Assembly: GCF_910577135.1 (NCBI RefSeq)
Contig: NZ_CAJTLL010000016.1
Coordinates: 1-51,410 of the forward strand
Reading direction: 5' to 3'
Length of the DNA: 51,410 nt
From: an uncultured Helicobacter sp.
GTDB lineage: Bacteria; Campylobacterota; Campylobacteria; Campylobacterales; Helicobacteraceae
Shown here one piece after another: positions 39,247 through 49,503 of this stretch. The translations under genes were made by a program, and so were the position numbers. Under the pieces are notes generated by a model. That model was not told the origin of the DNA, searched no databases, and was given only the letters and a program-made list of their open reading frames with translations. Numbering within the stretch: the stretch's first letter is position 1; each line of letters starts with the position of its first letter.

Positions 39247-39639
39247 TTAAAAATCAATACTGCTTTTTGCTTGATATTTAGTGCCATCAACGATAAATAT
39301 GATTCTAATCTGCCAAGTCCCCCCGTGCGGGAAGCTCACCACTCCACTAAACTTATCACCACTTGCACTCATTTGCGCCTCTTCGGTCATCTTTGGCATA
39401 CCGGACATTTCAGGCATACCAAAAGTTATCTTAAGCTCTGTGGGCTTAATTACCTTACCATCTTTTTTGATTACGACTTCAAAGTTATTTTGCCCCGCAG
39501 TGAAGTTTTTAGCACTTGAGAAGGTAATCGCAAAATCCTTATGTGTGATTTCTTTATCAAAAGCACTCGCCATACATACGCTAAATACACACATAAAGAC
39601 TACAACAAGCCATTTTTTAGACATTTGAAATACACGCAT
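39247..39639 (-). CDS. crdA: CrdA-like periplasmic protein with FixH/YtkA-like fold
   Basis: A 130-residue exported protein at the head of the copper-efflux operon. The start at 39639 has AAAGGAGA in front; MSKKWL five codons on is an alternative. The signal peptide ends about MASAFDK. The mature part is a short beta-sandwich (ITFSSAKNFTAGQNNFEVVIKKDGK, GTWQIRIIFIVDGTKYQA) resembling YtkA/FixH domains. A methionine-rich patch, MPEMSGMPKMTEEAQMS, could bind Cu(I). H. pylori CrdA occupies the same place and is copper-induced; identity by position and type, not alignment. Confidence 0.75.
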   Translation of the reverse strand: MRVFQMSKKWLVVVFMCVFSVCMASAFDKEITHKDFAITFSSAKNFTAGQNNFEVVIKKDGKVIKPTELKITFGMPEMSGMPKMTEEAQMSASGDKFSGVVSFPHGGTWQIRIIFIVDGTKYQAKSSIDF

Positions 39640-39844
39640 CTGCTCTCCTTTAACTCATATACAATCTTAAGAACCACAAATTATATGCTAGTTTTTTAAA
39701 TACGTTTATACAATACATCAGCCATTCCACTGCCCTTTAGCATTCCAAAACTTGAGTATAAACTCCTCAATGATGGAAAATTATCCCTTACAAAATGAAA
39801 AAAGCTTTGTTTTATTTGTTATTCAAAAGTGATTGAACAATACC

Positions 39845-42022
39845 CTACTCTACAATCCACCGCGCAATGTTATATCCTACAAGGGCAAAGATATATGACA
39901 CCACACTTGTAAAAAGAAACAAATATGCAATATATCGCTTTCCACCTGCCTCCTTGCCAAAGACAATGCTTGAGGCAAAACAGGGATTATAAAACATAAT
40001 AAACAAAATAAAAGCAATAGCTGTGGGCAGAGAAATATACTCCCGCAATATATCGCGTAAAGGCATGTCATTATTCTCATCTATATCATTGCCAAGTGCA
40101 TACAACACTCCCATACTTGAGATAATCATCTCCTTTGCCAAAAGCCCATTAAGAAGCGACACTGAAAGCTTCCAATCAAAATCCATAGGTATAAACACAG
40201 GCTGTATAAACTGTCCTATACGCCCTAGATAGCTTTGCTCCACTAATGCCGCCTGATAATTATGCTCTATCTCATCAATCTGTTCTTGCAATGCCTCCCT
40301 TTCCTCATCATTTGCTTCCTCCATACGCTCCTCTAGTGTTTCTACAGATTGACTCATTTGCGCTTCTAGAGCTGGATTCTTAGGGAATTGTGTCCCTACC
40401 CAAATAATCACAGAAGCAAGGAGAATATATGTCCCGGCTTTTTTCACATATCCCATCGCCTTATGCCATATACCAAAAGCCACAAGCCGCGCACTTGGCA
40501 AGCGATACTTAGGCATTTCCATCACAAATGGCTCATCATCCCCACTAAACGCTGTGAGTTTAAGAATCTTTGCCATACATAGCCCCACCAATGCGCCAAA
40601 GATATACACACCATAGAGAACATTACCCGCCACCTGCGGAGCAAAAAACGCTCCGATAAAAAGCGTATAAACAGGTAGCCTCGCGCCACAGCTCATAAAG
40701 TTAATAATAAAGAGTGTGAGCATTCTATCATTGCGGTTTTTTAACATTCTTGCGCTCATAAATGCTGGGACAGAGCAGCCAAAGCCTGTTACAAGCGGGA
40801 TAAAGCTTTTCCCGTGCAAACCAAACTTATGAAAGAATCCATCGAGCAAAAACGCCACACGTGCCATATATCCCGCACTTTCTAATAGCACGATTCCAAA
40901 AAAGAGTATCAAAATATGAGGTAGAAAACTTAAAACCGCTCCAACCCCCGCGATAACCCCACCAGAGAGCAAAGAAGCCAAAAACTCATAGGGTAGATGC
41001 TCCTCCACCCATTCCCCAAACATCTGCATACTATCTTCAATCCACTCCTTAGGAAACTCTCCCAAATAAAATGTAAGCTGAAACAAAGCCCACATCAACA
41101 ACAAAAATATAGGTATGCCTAGATACTTATTAAGCAAAATGTCATCTATCCTTTGCGTGAGGGATACTCTCTTTTCCGCACTTAGATGGCTAGATTCCAT
41201 ACTTGCGCCCTTTGCGAAACCAAGAACATCATTATTAAAAATATCTCGCACATTTTTTTCCCCACTTTGTGTATAGAGCTTATTAATGCATTTTTGGGCA
41301 AAAGCACTTATCTCACCCCAACAGCCCTTATCGTGCAATGCCTTACTTAGCGCATTATCCTGCTTTAAAAGCTTAATAGCCACATCGCGCATATTTTGTA
41401 TATCCTTACGTCCCTGCTTTATTAGCTGCTCCACCTCATCATAATGCTTTTGACTAAGAAAATCTTCCAATGCTAAAATTTCATTTTCTAAAAAGTCTGC
41501 ATATACGCGCTTATTTGACTTTGAATCTTGTGTAGCTACCTTGATGAGTGTATCAAGCAGCATATCCATATTCTCACCATAAAATGCCGATACGCTCACG
41601 CATTCCACGCCAAGTATGCTACCTAAAATCTGCGTGTCAATGTGGATTCCCTCTTTTTTTGCCTCATCACTCATATTAAGTGCCAAGCACATAGGTGTAT
41701 GCAGCTCCAAAAGCTGTGTGCTAAGGAATAAGCACCGCTCCAAATTCGTAGAATCTGCTACATTAAGGATTACATCATATTTTTCATTTTCTAAAAACTG
41801 CCGTGTTACGCGCTCCTCAAAGGAATAATCATTCAGTGAATAAGTGCCGGGCAAATCGATGATTTTTAGCATATAGCCCTTGTGTTCTATCTGCGCCTCG
41901 TGTTTTTCAATGGTTACGCCAGTAAAGTTCCCTACTTTTAAATGCGCTCCGCAGATTTTATTGATAAGAGAGCTTTTACCCACATTGGGCTGCCCTACGC
42001 ATACAATCGTAATTGTTTTCAT
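39845..42022 (-). CDS. feoB: Ferrous iron transporter FeoB
   Basis: A 725-residue Fe(II) importer. The N-terminal G domain has GQPNVGKSS (10-18), DLPGTYSL (56-63) and NMSD (116-119), followed by a helical spacer. The membrane domain shows two Gate motifs, including FGIVLLESAGYMARVAFLLDGFFHKFGLHGKSFIPLVTGFGCSVPA. The small gene feoA is not adjacent, as is common in this group. A dyad at 42088-42120 upstream may be the regulatory site. Confidence 0.95.
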   Translation of the reverse strand: MKTITIVCVGQPNVGKSSLINKICGAHLKVGNFTGVTIEKHEAQIEHKGYMLKIIDLPGTYSLNDYSFEERVTRQFLENEKYDVILNVADSTNLERCLFLSTQLLELHTPMCLALNMSDEAKKEGIHIDTQILGSILGVECVSVSAFYGENMDMLLDTLIKVATQDSKSNKRVYADFLENEILALEDFLSQKHYDEVEQLIKQGRKDIQNMRDVAIKLLKQDNALSKALHDKGCWGEISAFAQKCINKLYTQSGEKNVRDIFNNDVLGFAKGASMESSHLSAEKRVSLTQRIDDILLNKYLGIPIFLLLMWALFQLTFYLGEFPKEWIEDSMQMFGEWVEEHLPYEFLASLLSGGVIAGVGAVLSFLPHILILFFGIVLLESAGYMARVAFLLDGFFHKFGLHGKSFIPLVTGFGCSVPAFMSARMLKNRNDRMLTLFIINFMSCGARLPVYTLFIGAFFAPQVAGNVLYGVYIFGALVGLCMAKILKLTAFSGDDEPFVMEMPKYRLPSARLVAFGIWHKAMGYVKKAGTYILLASVIIWVGTQFPKNPALEAQMSQSVETLEERMEEANDEEREALQEQIDEIEHNYQAALVEQSYLGRIGQFIQPVFIPMDFDWKLSVSLLNGLLAKEMIISSMGVLYALGNDIDENNDMPLRDILREYISLPTAIAFILFIMFYNPCFASSIVFGKEAGGKRYIAYLFLFTSVVSYIFALVGYNIARWIVE

Positions 42023-42087
42023 CGTGTATCCTAAATGTCATAAGATTTGCTAGATTCTAAAGGTGATATTCTAACTTACTTTAGCAT

Positions 42088-42120
42088 CTTAAGTAAATAA
42101 AATTCATATTTATTCTTAAG
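42088..42120. promoter_or_regulatory. Imperfect dyad upstream of feoB
   Basis: CTTAAG at both ends frames AATAAA...TTTATT arms in an AT-rich 33-base stretch, 66-98 bases before feoB. It could be a Fur-family operator or an AT-rich hairpin downstream of the porin gene. The match to a Fur consensus is weak. Confidence 0.3.
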
Positions 42121-42151
42121 TTTCTCTCATTATGCTAAATAGCACAACTAC

Positions 42152-43396
42152 TTAAAATGCGAGCTTCATACCAAGATTCACATTTGTGGTATGTGGATAA
42201 TACCTCTGTGCACCCCCGTGCGTATTAAGCACATTTAAAATCGCGCTTAAATGTTCTGTAAAGCCAAAATCAAGCAAGAGATTGACTTCATTTACCCTGT
42301 CATAAGGATTTTGTATGTTATTAAGGCTTATTGCGCGGAATTTCGTGCTGCCATACACTACTGCAAAGCTCACTCTATCAATAGCAAACATCACTTTCCC
42401 ATACCATAAATTCGCATCAACACCCTCTAGTAATGCCCTGCCACCCCACATAAAAAACGGACTCACACTATTGCCAAGCGTATTGAGCGACCCCCAGCCG
42501 ATATTCGCGCCACTTGCGATAAAGCCTCCACTTGCTTCAGCCATCTCCTTGACGCCCACATATATTTTCACATCGGTATTATAACCATTGCCATACTCGC
42601 CATTTGCCCTACCATAGGTTTGCTCAAAGCTTGTGGTAAAATGTCCGCTCAAGCCGATATAAGATTGTGAACTTTCATATCTCGCACTTGCCTTTATTCC
42701 TGCTGCATAGAATATTTCAGGATTTGCCATACCATAGAATTTAAGACTAAACTTATCGCCAATATGATACTTAAAACTCGCCTGTGTCAGCCCTAGTGCA
42801 TTGTGTGGATTAACATTATAGAATCCTGTCATTTTGTTATATTGCACATAGCCATTGCTCTTTACCCATAATGCCTCAATGAGCGTATTAGGCAAGGAAC
42901 GATTGCGGATATTCACACCATCTATGAGCCTATCCGCCCATTCAAAATCCGCAAACACCCGCCCCATTCTAATGCTCGTATCACCATCAAAATATTCTAT
43001 ATAGGATTGCCCAAGCATAGTGCGGTCATTCATATAAAAATCCCTTGAAGCATCACCTGTGCCATAGCGTCCGGGATTGTTTAAGAGTGCATTTCCACTC
43101 CATTGAGAATCTTTATCATATTCATATAACGTCCCTACCGCGCGGAAGCTCACCGCCACACGCAAATATTTCCAAAACGCAGAATGATAGGCTAAGCCCA
43201 CACTTGCTACCGCATATCCTGCTTCGCTTAAGTCATTTTTCAAAGCAGGATTTGTTGTGCTTTTCACGCCGCTTGTATAGTTACCATAAAAGGTAATATC
43301 GCCGCTTGAAATGCCATTCTCTAGCGCATCATCAATACTATCATAAGCCCACAGGCTGCTCCACATTCCCAAAGCTAAAAACATCTTTTTATACAT
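42152..43396 (-). CDS. OprD-like outer-membrane porin
   Basis: A 414-residue predicted beta-barrel. The signal peptide ends ...SSLWA, before YDSIDDALENG. Alternating aromatic strands follow (SSGDITFYGNYTSG, FKYHIGDKFSLKFYGMA, YIGLSGHFTTSFEQTYG), and the last strand ends in phenylalanine (NLGMKLAF), the outer-membrane insertion signal. MGRVFADFEWADRLIDGVNIRN resembles Opr-family porins of Campylobacterota. Substrate unknown. Monocistronic or weakly linked to panC 16 bases upstream. Confidence 0.7.
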   Translation of the reverse strand: MYKKMFLALGMWSSLWAYDSIDDALENGISSGDITFYGNYTSGVKSTTNPALKNDLSEAGYAVASVGLAYHSAFWKYLRVAVSFRAVGTLYEYDKDSQWSGNALLNNPGRYGTGDASRDFYMNDRTMLGQSYIEYFDGDTSIRMGRVFADFEWADRLIDGVNIRNRSLPNTLIEALWVKSNGYVQYNKMTGFYNVNPHNALGLTQASFKYHIGDKFSLKFYGMANPEIFYAAGIKASARYESSQSYIGLSGHFTTSFEQTYGRANGEYGNGYNTDVKIYVGVKEMAEASGGFIASGANIGWGSLNTLGNSVSPFFMWGGRALLEGVDANLWYGKVMFAIDRVSFAVVYGSTKFRAISLNNIQNPYDRVNEVNLLLDFGFTEHLSAILNVLNTHGGAQRYYPHTTNVNLGMKLAF

Positions 43397-43412
43397 TACC
43401 CTACCTTTATCT

Positions 43413-44243
43413 TTAAATCCATAAATTATCCAAAAGGCGCGTTTGCCCTACTCTCGCAGCAACTAGAAATATACTATTGCCCTTAATAATATGTGCGAGC
43501 GGCTCTAAAGTATGGCTAAAAAACCCCGCATAAAACACCTTATCGACATCTTGCAAACCCTCTGCTACAAGCGGTTGTAAATATTCTACACACATCTGCC
43601 CTCTTTCTATTTCTGCCTGAAGGTGCATAATCGTGCGAGGGATACAAAGCGCAGCTTCCCTCTCCTTTGTGCTCAAATAGACATTGCGTGAGCTAAGAGC
43701 CAAGCCATCGCTATCCCTTTGTATCGGGCAAGGCACAATCTCAATAGGCAAAAACAAATCTTTTGTCATCTTTTGAATAATCAGCACCTGCTGGGCGTCT
43801 TTGCATCCAAAATATGCCCTATGGGGCATAACAAGGCAAAAAAGCTTTAGCACGATTTGTATCACACCTGCAAAATGCGTAGGGCGGTCAAACCCCTCTA
43901 AAACATAGCCCATTTTCACAGGCGGATTGAAGCTTATTTCATCACTACCATACATCTCTTGCGCACTTGGAGCAAATACTACATCAACTCCCGCCCTCTC
44001 ACATAATGCAATATCCTGCTCCAATGTGCGTGGATATGCACTAAAATCCTCATTTACCCCAAATTGCGTAGGATTGACAAAAATAGAGACAATCGTGCAA
44101 TCATTGCCTTTAAGCGAAGATTCTATAAGGCTCAAATGCCCTTGATGCAACGCACCCATAGTCGGCACAAGCCCTATGCTTTGCATATATGGCAAATCCT
44201 TGCGATGGCTTTGTAAATCCGCTATGTGGTGTATGACTTTCAT
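43413..44243 (-). CDS. panC: Pantothenate synthetase
   Basis: A 276-residue enzyme that joins pantoate and beta-alanine using [18 protein letters not shown] (26-40, with HQGH at 33-36) and [13 protein letters not shown] are the nucleotide and pantoate motifs, [16 protein letters not shown] follows, and [13 protein letters not shown] is the KMSKS-like region. It overlaps the methyltransferase fragment by four bases. Confidence 0.95.
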   Translation of the reverse strand: MKVIHHIADLQSHRKDLPYMQSIGLVPTMGALHQGHLSLIESSLKGNDCTIVSIFVNPTQFGVNEDFSAYPRTLEQDIALCERAGVDVVFAPSAQEMYGSDEISFNPPVKMGYVLEGFDRPTHFAGVIQIVLKLFCLVMPHRAYFGCKDAQQVLIIQKMTKDLFLPIEIVPCPIQRDSDGLALSSRNVYLSTKEREAALCIPRTIMHLQAEIERGQMCVEYLQPLVAEGLQDVDKVFYAGFFSHTLEPLAHIIKGNSIFLVAARVGQTRLLDNLWI

Positions 44244-45538
44244 ATATTACCCCCTGCTTTTTGAGCAGATTCAATGATTGCGATTTCTTTAGAATTTAGG
44301 TTGTAAAGCTGATAGACTAAGCTATCAATTTGCCTTTGCAGAATAAGAGATTGGCTTGTATGGGATTCTCCACTCCCCCTAACCCCCTCCGCAGAGGGAG
44401 GGGGAATTAAAGCAGAGTTGCCCTTCTTAATGGAGGGGGAATTAGGAGAGAAATCCCCTGCCACAGAGGAGGAACAGATACTAGCCCCTCCCTTGGCGGG
44501 AGGGGTTGGGGAGGGGGCATTAATAGCTAAAATTGCCTCTACTAAAGCGATGATTTTATCAGCAATATGGCGATTAGAATCTGTGATTTGGGGAATAGGC
44601 AAACTTCCCACACTTAAAGTATCAAAGCCAAATGCACCCCCTTGCATATGTGAAGCAAAATATTTTTTTGCATAAAAATAGCTCATTAATCGACTATTAA
44701 GTATGCCTAGAATATATTTTCTGTCTATATTAAATTGATACAAAACATTGACTTTTCCGCCAAAATATCCATTAGGAGTAATACAACATCGTATAGAATC
44801 TGTCATTCTTGCCATAAATATCAATTCTTGTTTTTCAAAAATATTAATTTTTTCTTGCGTGTAATAATCTTTGATTTTATCAATGAATTTAGCATTTTTA
44901 AAGCTATATTTAAAAATATTGGAGGATTCTAAAAATTTTCTATTTATTTCACTAGGAATACAAGAGACATCAGCCCTAAAACCTGCTTTAGATAAACCGC
45001 AAAAGATACGACAAAAATCACTAAGTTTTGGATAATTTGCATTAAATATCTTGGCACTTATGGAATCTAAAAATACTGATAGATTCTCAATTTTCTCATT
45101 TTGAATAGGCTTCCATTGTATATGTGAAATGTCCTTATCGTTTGTTTGCCCATATTTTGTGATTGTGCGCTTATTTTTATGAGAAAAAATATTGACACAG
45201 GTATAAGTAGCAGCGTTTTCAAAGACTTTTATATTTGAAACATCAAGCATCTGCTTAAGGGTAAGGTTATTGTCAATAAATGTTCTTATACCCTTTCCTG
45301 AATCTTGGCAAATATATGCAATAGGATTAATAAAGCTAACATTTCCCTTATCTGCGAGCATTAAGAGAAATCTCTCAAGGAAATATACATATATACTTCC
45401 CTCTTTGCTTTTTTTATAAACCGATGAAGTTTCACTTAAAGATGTTTTTGTTTTCCCATCAATCTTACGATAATCGATATAAGGCGGATTGCCGATGATA
45501 ATATCAAAGCCTTGAGATTGGGTTTTTTCTGCATTCAT
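44240..45538 (-). pseudogene. Eco57I/TaqI-type adenine methyltransferase, C-terminal part only
   Basis: The 432-residue frame begins just before the catalytic motif (FDIIIGNPPYIDYRKI, residues 12-27) and then has TLKQMLDVSNIKVFENAATYTCVNIF and a TaqI-like target-recognition region (FDTLSVGSLPIPQI), ending in a helical LQRQIDSLVYQLYNL segment. Motif I (SAM binding) and everything before it are absent; pyrF occupies that place and its stop overlaps the ATG by four bases. Related type IIG and Eco57I-like enzymes are about 600-1300 residues, so this is a truncated remnant, probably without methylation activity. A Pro/Ser-rich stretch (about 341-390) is encoded by a palindromic insert. Confidence 0.8.
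44370..44519. repeat. GC-rich palindromic element inserted in frame in a coding sequence
   Basis: CCCCCTAACCCCCTCC at the left is a near inverted copy of GGAGGGGTTGGGGAGGGGG at the right. Inner hairpins are CCCTCCGCAGAGGGAGG (about 44395-44402) and CCCCTCCCTTGGCGGGAGGGG (about 44486-44506). It is GC-rich in an AT-rich gene and is read through as SPTPPAKGGAS...PPPSAEGVRGSGES without a stop. Confidence 0.8.
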
Positions 45539-46242
45539 TGCATAGCCTTGCTTTGCAAGATTCTCTCTACTATGCTAAGGGGGTTTTCCGCCTTGTAGAT
45601 AGGACGACCAATGACTACAAAATCACTCATTGCCGCCTTAGCGTCTTGCAGTGTCGCCACACGTCTTTGATCATTTGCTTCCTCGCCAAACGGGCGAATT
45701 CCCGGTGTGATGGTGAGAAAAGTATTTTGCGTTATTTGCTTAATCGCCCTGCCCTCCTGCACGGAACACACCACTCCATCAATCCCTGCACGATAAGCCA
45801 AAGAAGAGAGTTTAAGCGTATGTGAGAAAAGCGGGACATTGTATATCTCCATAAAATCATCATTATCAAAGCTTGTAAGCGCACTCACACCAATAATAAG
45901 GGGCAATCCCTCCTTGCTCTCTTTTAATTGAGCAATCATTTTCATCGCTTCAAATCCGCAGCTTGTGTGGATTGTGAGCATATCAACACCTATTTGAGAC
46001 ATCTCCATAATCGCATCAAGCATTGTGTTAGGAATATCATAAAGCTTCAAATCAAGGAAGATTTTATAATTGCCATATTTCTTTAACGCCTCTATGCCGC
46101 TAATGCCATCACGGATAAAGCTCCTTAGCCCAATCTTTAGCCAAATGTGCTCCTTTTGTGTAGGTAAAAGAGCAGAGAGTGAATCTACTAGCACGATATT
46201 TTCTTTCAAAGTAGGGTTATCAAGGGCAATGCAGAGTGTCAT
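45535..46242 (-). CDS. pyrF: Orotidine 5'-phosphate decarboxylase
   Basis: A 235-residue TIM-barrel enzyme for the last step of UMP synthesis. The catalytic Asp64-Lys66-Asp69 set lies in FLDLKLYDIPNT (63-73), the phosphate-binding loop is TPGIRPFGEEANDQRRVAT, and FVVIGRPIYKAENP closes. It follows nusB by nine bases. Confidence 0.95.
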   Translation of the reverse strand: MTLCIALDNPTLKENIVLVDSLSALLPTQKEHIWLKIGLRSFIRDGISGIEALKKYGNYKIFLDLKLYDIPNTMLDAIMEMSQIGVDMLTIHTSCGFEAMKMIAQLKESKEGLPLIIGVSALTSFDNDDFMEIYNVPLFSHTLKLSSLAYRAGIDGVVCSVQEGRAIKQITQNTFLTITPGIRPFGEEANDQRRVATLQDAKAAMSDFVVIGRPIYKAENPLSIVERILQSKAMQ

Positions 46243-46251
46243 ATCTCTCCT

Positions 46252-46689
46252 TTATGATGTCTGTGAGGGATTAAAATCTATATCTTTTTTGTGTGTTTTG
46301 CTTAGTGCATCAAGCACACCATTGATAAATCTCGGGGCGCTATCCTCGCCACCATAGAGTTTACCTAGCTCTACTGCTTCATTAATCACCACAGGCGTAT
46401 CCGTATCAGTATAGAGTATCTCATATGTCCCAAGCCGTAGCATAGCGCGCTCCATACCGCCTAGCCGCGCAAAATCCCATTCTTTCAAATGCGGAATAAT
46501 ACTTTTATCAATCTGCACGATATGCTCTATCACGCCTTGCAAAAGCGAGAATGCAAAGTCCTGCTGCTTATTTTTAATCTTTTTTTCATCTAAAATACTA
46601 CGAGCGGTGAGCAAAATATCGCTATTTCCCATATCATAGGCATACAGCATTCCCACTACTGCTTCTCTAGCCTGTGTGCGTGTAGCCAT
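46252..46689 (-). CDS. nusB: Transcription antitermination factor NusB
   Basis: A 145-residue all-helical RNA-binding protein that works with NusE at boxA sequences of rRNA operons. It starts MATRTQAREAVVGMLYAYDMGN and ends with the conserved DTPVVINEAVELGKLYGGEDSAPRFINGVLDAL. Its ATG follows the ribH stop directly. Confidence 0.95.
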   Translation of the reverse strand: MATRTQAREAVVGMLYAYDMGNSDILLTARSILDEKKIKNKQQDFAFSLLQGVIEHIVQIDKSIIPHLKEWDFARLGGMERAMLRLGTYEILYTDTDTPVVINEAVELGKLYGGEDSAPRFINGVLDALSKTHKKDIDFNPSQTS

Positions 46690-47160
46690 CTATGCCCCAA
46701 GATTCCTATAGAGATTAATCAGCTCAATAAGCCCTGCCATTGATTCAAAGCCCTTGTTTCCTACCTTTGTCCCCGCTCTTTCAATAGCTTGCTCGATACT
46801 ATCAGTTGTCAAAATACCAAAAGTTACAGGTGCGCCATATTTGAGCGTAACATTAGCTATACCCTTAGTCGCCTCCGCTGAAACATAATCAAAATGCGGT
46901 GTAGCACCTCGTATGACCGCACCTAAGCAGCATACGCCATCGTATTCGCCTTGAGAGAGAATCTTTTGTAATGCAAAAGGCACTTCATACGCTCCGGGCA
47001 CAAGCACTAAATCAAGCATTTCATCACGTCCGCCATGCCGCAAGAAGCAGTCCTTAGCCCCCTCTACCAATCTATCAGTAATGAGATGATTGAAACGTGC
47101 GCTGATAATGGCGATTCGCTCATCGCCCATTAGCTGTAATTTACCCTCGATAATATTCAT
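46690..47160 (-). CDS. ribH: 6,7-dimethyl-8-ribityllumazine synthase
   Basis: A 156-residue enzyme of riboflavin synthesis that forms icosahedral or pentameric shells. It shows [28 protein letters not shown] and the catalytic His89 in [17 protein letters not shown], then [21 protein letters not shown]. It follows kdsA by 16 bases. The partner ribA is near 27.5 kb. Confidence 0.96.
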   Translation of the reverse strand: MNIIEGKLQLMGDERIAIISARFNHLITDRLVEGAKDCFLRHGGRDEMLDLVLVPGAYEVPFALQKILSQGEYDGVCCLGAVIRGATPHFDYVSAEATKGIANVTLKYGAPVTFGILTTDSIEQAIERAGTKVGNKGFESMAGLIELINLYRNLGA

Positions 47161-47176
47161 AGAATCCTCCTTAATG

Positions 47177-47974
47177 TTATTTTACAAAATTCCCTAATGC
47201 CTCAAGCTGTGCTACAAGTGGGATAAGCGCGTCTGTTTGCACCATATTGGGACCATCGCTTAGGGCTTCTTTAGGATTTAAATGCGTCTCCATAAAGAAT
47301 CCATCTACCCCCACAGCCGCTGCCGCTCTAGCCAAATACGGTACAAATGAGCTATCACCTCCGCTCTTGCCTCCTGCTGCACCGGGCATTTGCACACTAT
47401 GAGTTGCATCAAATATCACAGGCGCAAAGTGTCGCATTATCACAAGTGAGCGCATATCTACGACAAGATTCCCATAGCCAAAGCTGCTGCCCCGCTCTGT
47501 AAGCCATACATTATATTTTTGCGACTGCTCATAATTCACCTGTGTGCCGCCACGTGTCTTTATCGCTTTTAGCACACTATGCTGCATATCCGCAGGATTC
47601 ATAAACTGCCCTTTTTTGATATTAACAATGCGATCCGTCTTCGCCACAGCGACAATCAAATCTGTCTGCCGACACAAAAACGCGGGAATCTGTATCACAT
47701 CTGCCACTTTTGCGATACTTGGAGCTTGGTAGCTCTCGTGAATATCAGTAATAATCTTATAGCCAAATTGCTTTTTGATTTGCCCTAGCATTTCAAGCCC
47801 TGCCTCTAAGCCCGGTCCGCGATAACTCTCTAAACTCGTGCGGTTTGCCTTATCAAAACTCGCCTTAAAATAAAAATCAATATGTGGATTCTCATTTAAC
47901 GGTTTTAACCCCTCTGCCACCGCACTTAGAGCCTCATAACTCTCAATCACACAAGGTCCACTCATCAAGATCAT
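47177..47974 (-). CDS. kdsA: KDO-8-phosphate synthase, metal-dependent class
   Basis: A 265-residue enzyme that condenses phosphoenolpyruvate with arabinose 5-phosphate for LPS inner core. Cys8 in SGPCVIES marks the metal-requiring class (Asn in E. coli). [50 protein letters not shown] and [23 protein letters not shown] are diagnostic. AAGGAGGAAG precedes the ATG. Confidence 0.95.
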   Translation of the reverse strand: MILMSGPCVIESYEALSAVAEGLKPLNENPHIDFYFKASFDKANRTSLESYRGPGLEAGLEMLGQIKKQFGYKIITDIHESYQAPSIAKVADVIQIPAFLCRQTDLIVAVAKTDRIVNIKKGQFMNPADMQHSVLKAIKTRGGTQVNYEQSQKYNVWLTERGSSFGYGNLVVDMRSLVIMRHFAPVIFDATHSVQMPGAAGGKSGGDSSFVPYLARAAAAVGVDGFFMETHLNPKEALSDGPNMVQTDALIPLVAQLEALGNFVK

Positions 47975-47984
47975 TGCTTCCTCC

Positions 47985-48629
47985 TTATTTTACTTTATTA
48001 ATAGGCTTAAACTCACGCTGAATCATATTATAGTTAAAAATCTCGCCTGTTTCGATAATATAATACCAACCATAAATATTAAGCTCACCCCTATCAAATC
48101 GCTCCTCCACAAAAGGATAGCTCATTAAATTTTCCAACTGATGCTCGATATTCATCTGCTCCATAAGCCATGTGCGCTTTGCTTTAGAATTAGGCTTTAG
48201 CTCATCTACCTTTTGCCTCACTGGCTCTAAAAGCTCTATCCATTTTTTCACATACGGCGCATTTTCTAACTTTTGAGCATCTTCATAAATCGCCGAACAA
48301 GCCCCGCAATCGCTATGTCCACAAATGATAACATTTTTAATACCCAAAATGCTTAAAGCATATTCAATCGCTGAAGTTGTCGCTAGATACCCGCCACGTA
48401 TGCCCTTATCACGCCCTAGATAAGGTGGGACGATATTTCCCATATTACGTATAACAAACAAATCGCCGGGCAAAGCATTGGTAATAAGATTTGGCACGAC
48501 ACGAGAATCCGTGCAAGTGATAAATAATGTATGAGGCTCTTGCCGCTTTTTTAAACTTTCATATAAGTCCTTATGCTCATTATAATCCTCCTCGCGAAAC
48601 TTAATAGCTCCATCAAATAGTTCTTTCAT
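47985..48629 (-). CDS. Beta-class carbonic anhydrase
   Basis: A 214-residue zinc enzyme interconverting CO2 and bicarbonate. The ligands are Cys39 in [11 protein letters not shown] (Asp41-Arg43 dyad), His105 and Cys108 in [20 protein letters not shown] is also typical. No signal peptide, so cytoplasmic. First gene of the kdsA-ribH-nusB-pyrF-panC group. The 107-base gap to dedA should hold divergent promoters. Confidence 0.95.
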   Translation of the reverse strand: MKELFDGAIKFREEDYNEHKDLYESLKKRQEPHTLFITCTDSRVVPNLITNALPGDLFVIRNMGNIVPPYLGRDKGIRGGYLATTSAIEYALSILGIKNVIICGHSDCGACSAIYEDAQKLENAPYVKKWIELLEPVRQKVDELKPNSKAKRTWLMEQMNIEHQLENLMSYPFVEERFDRGELNIYGWYYIIETGEIFNYNMIQREFKPINKVK

Positions 48630-48736
48630 AAATGCCTCTTAAATGCTAGATTAAATGCAGAATCTGTAAAAATATGGCATTATATCAAACTAAAACAATA
48701 ACAGGGATAGCATTTTATGTTAAGGAGTAAATATTT

Positions 48737-49426
48737 ATGGGTGTGCTAGGAGATATTATTAACGCCATTGTCGAAATGGTGGGTGCTTTAGGCTATGTAG
48801 GGATTTTTATAATGATGTTTTTAGAATCTAGCTTCTTCCCCTTCCCCTCCGAAGTAGTAATGATACCTGCGGGATATTTAGTATATAAAGGCGAGATGAA
48901 TGCCATTATTGCCGTGCTTTGTGGCATTGGTGGCTCTTTAGCAGGAGCGTTGTTTAACTACTATCTTGCATTAAAATTTGGCAGAGAATTTCTTATCACG
49001 TATGGCAAATATGTCTTTTTTACCGAGCAAACTATGCAGAAAATGGAGGCTTTCTTTCTTAAGCACGGACCTATTAGCACATTTGTTGGGCGGCTTATCA
49101 CTGTGGTGAGGCAATACATCTCCCTCCCTGCTGGACTCGCACGAATGAATCTTGCGAAATTTTGCTTTTATACATCGCTTGGAGCGGGGATTTGGGTAGT
49201 TATCCTCACTATTATTGGCTACTATGCGGGTGTGTGGTTTGGCTCAAATATGAGTATAGATTCTATAATTCATGCCTTTACGTCAAAATCCCCAACCGAG
49301 GCAGAAATAGAACTTAGAAATATCGTCAAACAAGCCGGAATCTATACATTAGGCTTTGTCATCGTGTGCGTGATAGGCTACATTGCCTACTGGCGCATTA
49401 GAAGAAAGCAAAATGCTACTTATTAG
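48737..49426 (+). CDS. DedA-family membrane protein
   Basis: A 229-residue integral membrane protein of the SNARE-associated/DedA family, implicated in undecaprenyl-phosphate or lipid flipping. It has [20 protein letters not shown], the [20 protein letters not shown] re-entrant motif with the conserved arginines, and a C-terminal helix pair. Substrate not determinable here. Confidence 0.9.
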   Translation: MGVLGDIINAIVEMVGALGYVGIFIMMFLESSFFPFPSEVVMIPAGYLVYKGEMNAIIAVLCGIGGSLAGALFNYYLALKFGREFLITYGKYVFFTEQTMQKMEAFFLKHGPISTFVGRLITVVRQYISLPAGLARMNLAKFCFYTSLGAGIWVVILTIIGYYAGVWFGSNMSIDSIIHAFTSKSPTEAEIELRNIVKQAGIYTLGFVIVCVIGYIAYWRIRRKQNATY

Positions 49427-49503
49427 TTTCGATGTGCCCTAGGTAATAGATTACTTGGAATCCACTATAATAGGCTTTTATTTTATTATTGCAAAGGATA
49501 AAT

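Noticed and set aside
49427..49503. TPP riboswitch before thiD
   Set aside because: The gap is only 77 bases and lacks the CTGAGA and ACCTGA core elements.
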